Positions 16,944-25,448 of a stretch of DNA of 64,000 nt are shown here, in pieces. Numbering within the stretch: position 1 is the stretch's first letter; each line of letters begins with the position of its first letter. The position numbers were made by a program, and so were the translations under genes. The DNA is from Sphingobacteriales bacterium (GTDB lineage Bacteria > Bacteroidota > Bacteroidia > Chitinophagales > Chitinophagaceae), in assembly GCA_012270485.1 (NCBI GenBank), contig JAAXIF010000019.1:1-64000 (forward strand), given 5' to 3'. The notes below the pieces were generated by a model that was not told the DNA's origin, ran no database searches, and was given only the letters and a program-made list of their open reading frames with translations.

Positions 16944-19900
16944 TTATCCTTTTTTGTTTACTACCACTTTCAACAGGGTATCATTGACTTCGATCTCAGT
17001 ACCATCCGATAATTCAGGTACCCATTCAATGATATCTGCTAAAATTTCGCGGCAAATATAATCGTTATACTTAACAATAGACTCCTTAAGGCCTTCAGCC
17101 TCAAGAACGGTCACGAATATACGGTCTGTGAGTTCAAAACCGCTTTCTTTCCGAATATTTTGTATCCGATTGACGAATTCACGGGCATCTCCCTCCTGTT
17201 TTAGCTCCTCAGTGAGGGTAATATCCAGGGCTACGGTCAAACTACCCTTGCCTGCCACACTCCATCCCGGAATATCTTCTGCGGCGATCTCCACCTCAGA
17301 TAATAAAATGGTAATCGTCTCGCCATCCAAATTCAAGTCTATTTGACCCGCTTTCTCAATCGTAGCGATCTCATGCTGACCGAATCCGGTGATCAATGCA
17401 CCTGCTGCTTTCATTTTTGCACCTAGTTTAGTACCCAGTGCTTTGAAATTAGGCTTGATCTTTTTCTTGATAATCCCTTCTGTATCGGTGATGTATTCCA
17501 TCTCCTTAACATTTACCTCGGCCTTGATCAGGTCTTCGATCAATTCCAACTGATGTTTCATATTGGGATCGAGTACCGGTATCAACACTTTCTGTAAAGG
17601 CTGTCTAACCTTGATGTTTACTTTTTTACGTAGTGATAATACCAACGAACATACATCCTGCGCCAATTGCATTCGCTCTTCCAATACTTCATCAATCGCT
17701 GATTCATTAGCCACAGGGAAATCTGCATGGTGAACAGATCTAACATCAAATCTATTCGTTACAGCATTCAGATTTCTGAACACCGCATCACTAAAGAACG
17801 GAGAAATAGGCGCCATCAATCTTACAATCGTCTCCAAACACGCATATAAAGTTTGGTAAGCACTGATTTTATCGGTTTCATAATCACCTTTCCAAAAACG
17901 ACGACGACACAAACGCACATACCAGTTACTCAAATGCTCATCCACAAATTCTTCAATAGCTCTTCCCGCGATCGTTGGCTCATAATCATCCATTGCTGCG
18001 GTTACTTTTTTCACCAAACTATTGAGTGAAGAAAGAATCCAACGATCAATCTCAGGTCTATCTGCCAATGCAATTGGCGTTTCTTTGAATGCAAATCCAT
18101 CTACATTTGCATATAGCACAAAGAACTGATAGGTATTGTATAAAGTACCAAAGAATTTACGCTGCACTTCCTGAATACCTGCTAAATCGAATTTCAAATT
18201 ATCCCAAGGTGATGCATTCGTGATCAAATACCACCGTGTTGCATCAGCACCATATTTTTCAATGGTTTCAAACGGATTCACCACATTACCCAAACGCTTA
18301 CTCATTTTGTTTCCGTTCTTATCCAATACCAATCCATTACTCACAACGGTTTTGTAAGCCACACTATCAAATAGCATCACACCAATGGCATGTAACGTAT
18401 AGAACCATCCACGCGTTTGGTCAACACCTTCTGCAATAAAGTCTGCAGGGAATGATTGTCCTTTATCTACTAATTCCTTGTTTTCAAAAGGATAATGCCA
18501 TTGTGCATAGGGCATGGCACCACTATCAAACCACACGTCGATCAGATCGGGTACCCTATGCATAGGTTTTCCTGAAGGACTCACCAATACGATCTCATCC
18601 ACATAAGGTTTATGCAGATCGAGAATGCCTTCATGCAAATAGTTCTTGTTGACATCACCACCCAATACTTCATTAGCTTTGCGAATACCTTCATTCAGTT
18701 CTTCGATGGAACCGATACAAACTTCTTCACTACCATCTTCTGTACGCCAAACAGGCAAAGGCGTTCCCCAATAGCGACTGCGACTCAAGTTCCAGTCTAC
18801 CATGTTTTCCAGCCAATTACCAAAACGTCCTTCACCGGTACTTTTCGGTTTCCAGTTGATGGTTTTATTCAATTCCACCATTCTGTCTTTCACCGCAGTA
18901 GTCTTGATGAACCAAGCATCTAAAGGATAATAAAGAATCGGTTTATCTGTTCTCCAACAATGCGGATAACTGTGTTCGTATTTTTCAACTTTGAAAGCAC
19001 GATTCTCTTTTTTCAGTTTTACGCAGATGTCTACGTTTACATCTACATAGTCTTTCTCATCTTTATAATTCTTCACATAGCGACCACTAAACTCTCCCAA
19101 TCCGTCCACAAATTTTCCTTCTCTATCCACCATGGTTAGGATACCGATATTGTATTTCTGTCCAACCTTATAATCATCTGCACCAAATGCAGGAGCCGTG
19201 TGCACGATACCGGTACCGTCTTCAGTCGTTACAAAATCACCACACAATACACGGAAAGGTTTTGCACCCGGTGTAATTTCTTCAACTACTGATGTTGAGT
19301 TGGCTTCGTAAGGAAGCAATTGTTCATAAGTGGCATCTTCAATAACAGATCCTTTGAACTCAGTGATGATTTTCCAAGGCAATAATTTTACTTCTGCATG
19401 GTATCCGGCAAAATCACCATTCTCACCTTCCGGCTTGAAATACTTACCCAGCAAGGCTTTTGCAAGCACCACGAATACAGGCAGGTGTGTATATGGATTG
19501 AAAGTTTGTACCAGTACATAATCAATATTCGGTCCAACTGTCAATCCTAAATTTGAAGGCAATGTCCATGGAGTGGTTGTCCATGCCATGAAAAATACTT
19601 CATCATTCGAAGTTGAAAATTCATTATTCGATATTGCTTCGAAAAGAAATTCAGTTTTCGAACTACGTATGGCTTTAAACATCGCCACTGCACTTGTATC
19701 CTTTACATCCTTATAAGTTCCGGGCTGATTCAACTCATGCGAACTCAATCCGGTTCCAGCCGCCGGTGAGTAAGGTTGAATGGATACACTTTCATACAAG
19801 TATCCTTTTTTGTACAACTCACTCAATATCCACCACAGCGATTCAATGTATTTGTTATCGAAAGTGATATAGGGATCATTCAGATCTACCCAGTATCCCA

Positions 19901-20318
19901 TTTTGGTAGTTATATCATCCCAAATGTCTTTGTAACGCATCACTGCCTCACGACATTTCTGATTGTAATCCTCCACAGAAATTTTCTTACCGATATCTTC
20001 TTTGGTAATACCCAATTCTTTCTCAACACCCAATTCCACCGGCAATCCATGGGTATCCCATCCGCCTTTACGCTTCACCTGAAAACCTTGCATGGTTTTA
20101 TAGCGACACACCATATCTTTTAACGTACGGGAAATGACATGGTGAATACCGGGCATACCGTTGGCACTGGGCGGACCCTCATAAAACACAAAAGGTGTTT
20201 TGCCTTCTCTCAGCGCAACACTTTGTTCAAAAGCCTGTCCATCCTTCCATTTGGCCAGTATCTCTTTTTCGATAGCAGGCAGGTTCAATCCTGAAAATTC
20301 AGCGTATTTAGCACTCAT
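16944..20318 (-). CDS. ileS: Isoleucyl-tRNA synthetase
   Basis: A 1124-residue class I synthetase charging tRNA-Ile. The HIGH-type motif lies in PSANGMPGIHHVISRTLKDM, and KMSKR in NGNKMSKRLGNVVNPFE. The CP1 editing domain begins at AWTTTPWTLPSN and the anticodon-binding domain at the C-terminus is of the long type. Just before the editing domain, an extra segment (about FLFEAISNNEFSTSNDE) is encoded by a TTCGAA-rich heptad array at 19605-19662, which looks like an in-frame insertion. traR/dksA follows 6 bp downstream. No T-box or other riboswitch was seen upstream. Confidence 0.96.
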   Translation of the reverse strand: MSAKYAEFSGLNLPAIEKEILAKWKDGQAFEQSVALREGKTPFVFYEGPPSANGMPGIHHVISRTLKDMVCRYKTMQGFQVKRKGGWDTHGLPVELGVEKELGITKEDIGKKISVEDYNQKCREAVMRYKDIWDDITTKMGYWVDLNDPYITFDNKYIESLWWILSELYKKGYLYESVSIQPYSPAAGTGLSSHELNQPGTYKDVKDTSAVAMFKAIRSSKTEFLFEAISNNEFSTSNDEVFFMAWTTTPWTLPSNLGLTVGPNIDYVLVQTFNPYTHLPVFVVLAKALLGKYFKPEGENGDFAGYHAEVKLLPWKIITEFKGSVIEDATYEQLLPYEANSTSVVEEITPGAKPFRVLCGDFVTTEDGTGIVHTAPAFGADDYKVGQKYNIGILTMVDREGKFVDGLGEFSGRYVKNYKDEKDYVDVNVDICVKLKKENRAFKVEKYEHSYPHCWRTDKPILYYPLDAWFIKTTAVKDRMVELNKTINWKPKSTGEGRFGNWLENMVDWNLSRSRYWGTPLPVWRTEDGSEEVCIGSIEELNEGIRKANEVLGGDVNKNYLHEGILDLHKPYVDEIVLVSPSGKPMHRVPDLIDVWFDSGAMPYAQWHYPFENKELVDKGQSFPADFIAEGVDQTRGWFYTLHAIGVMLFDSVAYKTVVSNGLVLDKNGNKMSKRLGNVVNPFETIEKYGADATRWYLITNASPWDNLKFDLAGIQEVQRKFFGTLYNTYQFFVLYANVDGFAFKETPIALADRPEIDRWILSSLNSLVKKVTAAMDDYEPTIAGRAIEEFVDEHLSNWYVRLCRRRFWKGDYETDKISAYQTLYACLETIVRLMAPISPFFSDAVFRNLNAVTNRFDVRSVHHADFPVANESAIDEVLEERMQLAQDVCSLVLSLRKKVNIKVRQPLQKVLIPVLDPNMKHQLELIEDLIKAEVNVKEMEYITDTEGIIKKKIKPNFKALGTKLGAKMKAAGALITGFGQHEIATIEKAGQIDLNLDGETITILLSEVEIAAEDIPGWSVAGKGSLTVALDITLTEELKQEGDAREFVNRIQNIRKESGFELTDRIFVTVLEAEGLKESIVKYNDYICREILADIIEWVPELSDGTEIEVNDTLLKVVVNKKG
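19605..19662. repeat. Possible heptad array inserted within ileS
   Basis: Plus-strand heptads ATTCGAA, GTTGAAA, ATTCATT, ATTCGAT and ATTGCTT are followed by an imperfectly complementary stretch ending GTTTTCGAAC. The inverted symmetry is weak (needs a 1-nt gap) but the TTCGAA words and 7-nt step match the style of intergenic arrays. The reading frame of ileS stays open through it. Confidence 0.5.
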
Positions 20319-20415
20319 AGTCTTTCGGTCAGCTTGAAAATTACCTGTAATCCTTTAACAGGCAGGTTTTAAAGGCTGCGAAGGTATGAAATGTGGGGGA
20401 GGAAAAGGGAGGGGG

Positions 20416-20558
20416 AAAAGTCAAAAGTCAAAAGTCAAAAGATGATTACTGGCGTAAAAAATACCTAATAAAATGATTATCAATAAGTTAAAAGAATAGA
20501 TATCGTACGAATTCTTTCCCCTTTCACTTTTGATTTTTCACTTTTGACTTTTGAATTC
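20416..20558. repeat. Heptad arms of family F (AAAAGTC) flanking an AT-rich core
   Basis: Left arm 20416-20441 is a tandem run of AAAAGTC. The right arm 20521-20558 is a run of CTTTTGA/CTTTTCA words in the opposite orientation. About 80 bp lie between. The right arm contains the hemJ stop codon and its last five sense codons. Confidence 0.75.
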
Positions 20559-21101
20559 ATTACTCCTCATTCTCTTATACACCCGAATCGCGCTCATGAG
20601 CAGCAGTACAAATAAGATCAGCCCAACCAGCCCCCATACAAAACTGAGGCTTTGTTTCACCACGACGAGCATGACTATGGAGATGAGGAAAATAGTGGCT
20701 ACTTCATTCCAAATACGGAGTTGATTAGAAGAATATCGATAAATGCCTGCAATCTCCTGCTTAAAAATACGATGCAGAGAAAAATGATAGACATACAAAA
20801 ACAAAACAAAAATGAGTTTCACCAATAGCCATCTTCCGGATACATCAAACACAACTTTATCCCAATTTCCATGAAATAAAACTGACAATCCAAAGATCAA
20901 AGTAAGAATAGCCGAAGGCCAAGTGATACCATACCATAAGCGTTTCATCATGATGGAAAACTGCTCACGCAACACTTTACATTCCATTTCATTTTTATTC
21001 CCCGCCTCTGTTGCATAAATAAACAGTCTAGGCATATAAAACAACCCCGCAAACCAGGTAACGATGAAGATGATGTGTAGTGATTTGAGGTATTCGTACA
21101 T
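20538..21101 (-). CDS. hemJ: HemJ-type protoporphyrinogen IX oxidase
   Basis: A 187-residue membrane protein of the HemJ (UPF0093) family, which oxidises protoporphyrinogen IX to protoporphyrin IX in many bacteria lacking HemG/HemY. The N-terminal helix YLKSLHIIFIVTWFAGLFYMPRLFIY carries the conserved His; further helices with ITWPSAILTLIFG and GRWLLVKLIFVLFLYVYH follow. No hemG or hemY is in the cluster, so this should fill the step before hemH, which lies 112 bp upstream on the same strand. The last residues (FKSQK) are encoded by the family F array. Confidence 0.85.
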   Translation of the reverse strand: MYEYLKSLHIIFIVTWFAGLFYMPRLFIYATEAGNKNEMECKVLREQFSIMMKRLWYGITWPSAILTLIFGLSVLFHGNWDKVVFDVSGRWLLVKLIFVLFLYVYHFSLHRIFKQEIAGIYRYSSNQLRIWNEVATIFLISIVMLVVVKQSLSFVWGLVGLILFVLLLMSAIRVYKRMRSNEFKSQK

Positions 21102-21111
21102 GGGGGGTGAT

Positions 21112-21214
21112 GGGTTATAGGTTATGGCAAATAGTAGTAAACTTTATTAATAATCGAAAAGCTACGAAGTAAGGTCGATAGTCCATAGACCATGGTCCAT
21201 CGACTATGGACTAT
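21112..21214. repeat. Family J single arm plus family A inverted array
   Basis: A lone run of GGTTATAGGTTATGGC (about 21112-21128) is followed at 21174-21214 by a compact family A dyad: ATAGTCCATAGACCATGG faces CCATCGACTATGGACTAT with two mismatches and almost no loop. The dyad touches the hemH stop codon at 21214 and lies between hemH and hemJ. Confidence 0.75.
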
Positions 21215-22266
21215 TACGCCAAAATCATCTCCTCCTTTCCACTCCGAATCTCTTCCATCCATTTTTCAATGGTGCTGATCCAGGCGGGGTGGACGTTGAG
21301 ACATGGAATTAGTGTAAAAGATTCTCCACCTGCATGCAAGAAGGTTTCTTTTCCTTCCTCTCCTATTTCTTCAATGGTTTCCAGACAGTCACTGATGAAT
21401 GCCGGACAAGCTACCAATAATTTCTTGATCCCCTCTCCCGGCATGGCTTCCAAACGCTTATCTGTAAAGGGTTGTAGCCAACCACTGCCTAATCTTGATT
21501 GGAAGGAAAGACTATATTTCTCTTTAGGGATACCCAATTTCTCTGCTACTAATTTAGTGGTCACTACCAATTGATGGCGATAACATTCTTTATGTGCCGG
21601 AGAAGCTACTTCACAGCAGTTCTCTACTTTCAAACAATGACAACCTGTGGTATCACTCTTGCGAATATGTCTTTGTGGTACTCCATGATAGCTGAATAAA
21701 ATATGGTCATACTCCTTTTCTATATAGGGTTTGATGGATTCAGCCAATGCACTGATATAGGCTTCATCATCATAAAACGGTTTGATGACGCTCAGTTTGA
21801 AACGATAACCAAATTCCTGGTGTTGTTCTTTTGCATATTCAACAGCAGTTTCATAACTGCTCATCGCATAATGTGGATACAAAGGCAACAAAACCACTTC
21901 TTCCAAAGAAGGATGTTCTTTCAATAAAGCATCATAGGCTTCTTTAGGAGATGGCGTTCCATATCGCATAGCCATCTCAATAGGCTCTTCAATATCCTGT
22001 TGTAACGCCTCTTTTAATTGTTTGGTGAGAACGATTAATGGGGAACCTTCATCGGTCCAAATACTTCTGTAAGCTTCTGCAGATTTGGGCGCACGAAACG
22101 GAACGATGATACCACGCACCAATAAAGCTCTAACAATGTAGGGGATATCGATTACACGACCATCCATTAAAAACTGATTCAGGTATCTTCTGACATCTTT
22201 TACTTCTGTTGAATCAGGTGAGCCCAAATTCATTAATAAGAGTGCACGTTTCGCATTCGTTGCCAT
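21214..22266 (-). CDS. hemH: Ferrochelatase
   Basis: A 350-residue enzyme that inserts ferrous iron into protoporphyrin IX, the last step to protoheme. The N-terminal LLLMNLGSPDSTEVKDVRRYLNQFL, the active-site His in SYHGVPQRHIRKSD and the later EEIGEEGKETF segment are typical. Directly after the active-site His is a Cys-rich stretch, GCHCLKVENCCEVASPAHKEC, with five Cys in under 25 residues. The ATG before ATNAKRALLL is preferred over the GTG two codons upstream. It is followed by hemJ and is divergent from hemA-hemL. Confidence 0.95.
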   Translation of the reverse strand: MATNAKRALLLMNLGSPDSTEVKDVRRYLNQFLMDGRVIDIPYIVRALLVRGIIVPFRAPKSAEAYRSIWTDEGSPLIVLTKQLKEALQQDIEEPIEMAMRYGTPSPKEAYDALLKEHPSLEEVVLLPLYPHYAMSSYETAVEYAKEQHQEFGYRFKLSVIKPFYDDEAYISALAESIKPYIEKEYDHILFSYHGVPQRHIRKSDTTGCHCLKVENCCEVASPAHKECYRHQLVVTTKLVAEKLGIPKEKYSLSFQSRLGSGWLQPFTDKRLEAMPGEGIKKLLVACPAFISDCLETIEEIGEEGKETFLHAGGESFTLIPCLNVHPAWISTIEKWMEEIRSGKEEMILA

Positions 22267-22283
22267 AATCACATTTGAGTTTG

Positions 22284-22291
22284 CAAAGTTA
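22284..22291 (-). promoter_or_regulatory. Candidate -7 box TAACTTTG for hemH
   Basis: TAACTTTG on the minus strand matches TAnnTTTG, 17 bp before the hemH start. A TTTT run about 20 bp further upstream could act as the -33 element. Confidence 0.4.
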
Positions 22292-22439
22292 GACTAACAA
22301 ATCGCTTAGTTAAAAGTTCTAAGGAATTTGTTTGCAGAAAAGAACGAAACAAAAACAGAAAGGGTTTGCTCTCAGCAGCTAAAATGACCGCTTATCAGAA
22401 ATCTGACAGAGAAATGACAATGTAATGACGTTTGTCATG

Positions 22440-22469
22440 TTTTAAAAGAAACCATGCGGGATACCTTTG
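22440..22469 (+). promoter_or_regulatory. Candidate promoter of the hemACDEFBL operon
   Basis: TACCTTTG at 22462-22469 matches the -7 consensus, with a TTTT run 18 bp upstream as a weak -33 element. Transcription would start near 22476, leaving a leader of about 35 nt before hemA. It is the only good match in the hemH-hemA gap on this strand. Confidence 0.45.
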
Positions 22470-22509
22470 CGTACTTATTTGAGCGAGACCTAAAGGATCG
22501 TGGCAGTTT

Positions 22510-23718
22510 ATGGAGACAGGACAATTTTTCATAGCAGGAATCAACTACAAAAAGACCGATGCGGCCGTTCGTGGTAATTATGCCATTAATCCTGAACAAT
22601 ATGCTATCATTTTACAACATGCGAAAGCCAAGGGCGTAAAAGAATTATTTGTACTCAGCACATGTAATCGTACCGAGATTTATAGTATTGCTCCGGATGC
22701 TGAAACACTGGTTGATCTTTTATGCAGTGTTACTTTAGGCAGTAAAGCAGATTTTGTTCAACGTTGCTATATCAAACAAGACGAAGAAGCTTTACAACAT
22801 ATTTTTTCGGTAGGTGCCGGATTGGATTCCCAAATTCTGGGTGATTATGAGATCGTGGGTCAGATGAAACTGGCAGTAAAGTTTGCAAAAGAAAAGGGGG
22901 TGATCGGTTCTTTTATGGAACGCTTGTTCAATACCGTATTACAATCTTCCAAGCAAATCAAAAACGAAACTGCATTAAGTGGTGGTACCATCTCTGTTTC
23001 ATTTGCTGCCATACAATTTATCCGCCAGCAGTTAGTAGATAGCAGCGATAAGAAGATAGTACTACTAGGTACCGGAAAAATTGGACGTAATACTTGCAAG
23101 AATCTGGTTGATTACTTAGATACTAAAAATATCACCCTCATCAACAGAACCGCGGAGAAAGCGAATGAGCTTGCAGCAAGTATGCAATTACAAAGCGCTG
23201 ACTGGAATGAGTTGGAACAGGAGATCAATAGTGCTGATATCATTATCGTTGCCACCAATGCTGAACAGCCGGTAGTTACCACCCAAAATTTACAGGTGGG
23301 CAATAAAAAAATCCTGATCGATCTTTCTATTCCACATAATATTGATCCATCATTGGCACAACAGGAAAATGTAGTACTGGCCAATGTGGATGATCTGTCA
23401 AAGATCAATGACCAAACCTTACAGAAAAGAAAGGCTGAAGTACCCAAGGCCATGAATATCATTCGTCAACACATGAATGAGTTTATGATTTGGAACCACC
23501 AGCGCCGCCATGTTCCTATTTTGAAAGCGGTAAAGCAAAAATTACATGATATGCATTCCTGTGGATTGTTTTTAACTTCACGGAGAGCATCAGAAGATAT
23601 CAATACAGAAGCCATTCAGAAAGTGGTGAACAATGTAGCCGTTAAGATGCGTAACAGACATCAGCCCGGTTGTTATTACATTGAAGCCATCAACGACTTC
23701 ATGACGAGCAGTCATTAA
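22510..23718 (+). CDS. hemA: Glutamyl-tRNA reductase
   Basis: A 402-residue NADPH-dependent enzyme that reduces Glu-tRNA to glutamate-1-semialdehyde, the committed step of C5 tetrapyrrole synthesis. The active-site Cys is in ELFVLSTCNRTEIYS (about residue 50); AGLDSQILGDYEIVGQMK is the next family motif; the NADPH site is VLLGTGKIGRN. The C-terminal dimerisation helix is shortened and atypical. First gene of the hem operon, 8 bp upstream of hemC. HemA is commonly controlled by heme, but no such site is evident here. Confidence 0.95.
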   Translation: METGQFFIAGINYKKTDAAVRGNYAINPEQYAIILQHAKAKGVKELFVLSTCNRTEIYSIAPDAETLVDLLCSVTLGSKADFVQRCYIKQDEEALQHIFSVGAGLDSQILGDYEIVGQMKLAVKFAKEKGVIGSFMERLFNTVLQSSKQIKNETALSGGTISVSFAAIQFIRQQLVDSSDKKIVLLGTGKIGRNTCKNLVDYLDTKNITLINRTAEKANELAASMQLQSADWNELEQEINSADIIIVATNAEQPVVTTQNLQVGNKKILIDLSIPHNIDPSLAQQENVVLANVDDLSKINDQTLQKRKAEVPKAMNIIRQHMNEFMIWNHQRRHVPILKAVKQKLHDMHSCGLFLTSRRASEDINTEAIQKVVNNVAVKMRNRHQPGCYYIEAINDFMTSSH

Positions 23719-23726
23719 ACCAAGAT

Positions 23727-24692
23727 ATGACCAAGGTAGTACGAATAGGAACACGCGACAGTCAGCTCGCCGTGTGGCAAGCCACATGGGTGCAAGAGCT
23801 CCTGAAAGAAAAAGGAGTAGCTACTGAGCTCGTGTATATTAAAAGTGAAGGAGATATTGATCTCGTAACACCACTCTATGAAATCGGTGTACAGGGCATC
23901 TTCACTAAAACACTGGATGCAGCCTTGCTCAGTAACAAAATTGATATTGCCGTTCACTCCATGAAAGATGTGCCCACGCAACTGGCCAAAGGCATACAAG
24001 AAGCAGCAGTATTAAAACGTGCATCATACAAAGATATTCTTGTTTATAAAGAAGATCATATACCAGAAGCTTTGGGTTATGTGAATGGTGAATGGCGAAC
24101 AGACCATGGACCATGGACCATGGACTATGGTCTATTTGCCACCAGCAGCGTTCGCCGCAAAGCACAATGGCTCAATCGTTATCCCGATCATCAGTTTGAT
24201 AATCTACGGGGTAATGTGAATACCCGTTTGCGTAAACTGGAAGAAAGCCATTGGCAGGGCGCCATCTTTGCTGCCGCCGGATTGGAAAGGATCGATCTTC
24301 GTCCGGAAAAAGCAATTGATCTTGACTGGATGCTACCCGCCCCTGCACAAGGTGCTGTGATGGTAGTGTGCAGAGAAGGAGAGACAGAGATCTTCAATAG
24401 TTGTCAACAATTACATCATCATGAAACCGCCATCTGCGCACATGCGGAAAGAAATTTCTTACGTCAACTGATGGGTGGTTGTGCTACTCCTATTTCGGCA
24501 CTGGCTCAGATAGAGGGAGATACTTTATTCTTTAAGGGCAACGTGGTATCACTGGATGGCAGTCAGAAAGTTGACATAAGTACAACTGTCTCTGTTTCAG
24601 TTGGGGCTGCAATTGGCACAGAAGCCGGACAAGAAATTCTGGCCATGGGTGCTGAAGAAATCATCCAAGAAATTAGAAATGCAGGAAAGTAA
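23727..24692 (+). CDS. hemC: Hydroxymethylbilane synthase (porphobilinogen deaminase)
   Basis: A 321-residue enzyme that joins four porphobilinogen units to hydroxymethylbilane. It shows RIGTRDSQLAVWQATWV, the catalytic region HSMKDVPTQL, ATSSVRRKAQWLNRYPD and the dipyrromethane-cofactor Cys in LMGGCATPIS (about residue 251). Just before ATSSVRRKAQ there is an extra segment reading RTDHGPWTMDYGLF. It is encoded by a 33-bp family A heptad hairpin (24101-24133) preceded by family B-like words, apparently inserted in frame into a surface loop. This makes the protein slightly longer than usual. It overlaps hemD by 14 bp. Confidence 0.95.
   Translation: MTKVVRIGTRDSQLAVWQATWVQELLKEKGVATELVYIKSEGDIDLVTPLYEIGVQGIFTKTLDAALLSNKIDIAVHSMKDVPTQLAKGIQEAAVLKRASYKDILVYKEDHIPEALGYVNGEWRTDHGPWTMDYGLFATSSVRRKAQWLNRYPDHQFDNLRGNVNTRLRKLEESHWQGAIFAAAGLERIDLRPEKAIDLDWMLPAPAQGAVMVVCREGETEIFNSCQQLHHHETAICAHAERNFLRQLMGGCATPISALAQIEGDTLFFKGNVVSLDGSQKVDISTTVSVSVGAAIGTEAGQEILAMGAEEIIQEIRNAGK
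24101..24133. repeat. Family A heptad hairpin inside hemC
   Basis: A self-complementary 33-bp segment: AGACCATGGACCATGG faces ACCATGGACTATGGTCT with two mismatches. The words are the same as in the intergenic family A arrays. At 33 bp it adds 11 codons without breaking the hemC frame. The 20 bp before it (GTGAATGGTGAATGGCGAAC) resemble family B words. Confidence 0.85.
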
Positions 24693-25410
24693 AAAGAAAA
24701 TATTATCTACCAGACCTGTAAAAGAAACACTGATACAGGAAGCCGCTGAACAAAACATTCAGTTGGATATCATTCCCTTGATCGATACTGAACCGGTACT
24801 GGACATTGATACGCAACAGGAGATTGCACAGATTGCTTTACAATATGCTACGGTTGTTTTTACGAGCATGAACGCTGTGGAAAGTGTGATCACCATGCTC
24901 GATCAACAAGTGCCTGAATGGAATATTTACTGCATGGGCAATACCACACAAGAACTGATTCGTAACCATTTTGGAGAACAGGCTATTCGTGGTACCGGCA
25001 ATAACGCATCAGAATTAGCTGAAAATATTTTAACGGACAATGATGAATTGGATGAAGTGTTTTTCTTCTGCGGAGACCAGCGAAGAGATGAATTACCGGC
25101 AAAACTTACAGAAGCCGGTGTTCAGGTAGAAGAAATAGTGGTGTATAAGACCATTCCATTGTATCAAAAAATAGACACTGTTTACGACGGTATTCTGTTC
25201 TTTAGTCCAAGTGCTGTCCAAAGTTTTTTTCATACAAACAAAGCCGCTACTGCAACTGTATTCTTTGCTATAGGAAGTACGACGGAAGCAGCGATCAAAA
25301 AATATACAAACAATTCAATCATCACAGCTCACTCACCGGGGAAAGAAGAACTGGTGAGGAAAGCAATTCATTACTTCGCGAATGGTGAATTGTCAATTGT
25401 GAATTCATAA
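24679..25410 (+). CDS. hemD: Uroporphyrinogen-III synthase
   Basis: A 243-residue HemD, which cyclises hydroxymethylbilane with inversion of ring D. HemD sequences are poorly conserved; the call rests on position between hemC and hemE, the two-lobed alpha/beta pattern, [13 protein letters not shown] at the start, [12 protein letters not shown], and the late [11 protein letters not shown] and [14 protein letters not shown] segments. The start at 24679 overlaps hemC; the ORF track begins further inside hemC. The last residues ([10 protein letters not shown]) are encoded by the left arm of a family B array, so the native C-terminus may have been replaced. Confidence 0.88.
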   Translation: MQESKKKILSTRPVKETLIQEAAEQNIQLDIIPLIDTEPVLDIDTQQEIAQIALQYATVVFTSMNAVESVITMLDQQVPEWNIYCMGNTTQELIRNHFGEQAIRGTGNNASELAENILTDNDELDEVFFFCGDQRRDELPAKLTEAGVQVEEIVVYKTIPLYQKIDTVYDGILFFSPSAVQSFFHTNKAATATVFFAIGSTTEAAIKKYTNNSIITAHSPGKEELVRKAIHYFANGELSIVNS

Positions 25411-25440
25411 AAATTGATCATTCCCCATTCACCATTCACA
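25378..25440. repeat. Inverted heptad array, family B, at the hemD 3' end
   Basis: Left arm GAATGGTGAATTGTCAATTG and following bases, right arm CCATTCACCATTCAC up to 25440, in the hemD-hemE gap. The left arm codes for the last ten hemD residues and holds its stop codon. The hemE ATG follows after 8 bp, so the hairpin sits in the translated intercistronic region. Confidence 0.8.
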
Positions 25441-25448
25441 AAAAAATT

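Noticed and set aside
16453-17061. 202-residue Gly/Ala-rich ORF on the plus strand
   Set aside because: It is the antisense reading of the Ala/Lys/Pro-rich part of the TraR/DksA-family gene; its composition only mirrors that repeat.
20416-20558. CRISPR array suggested by short direct repeats
   Set aside because: Units are 7 nt, back to back without unique spacers, with no cas genes in the window.
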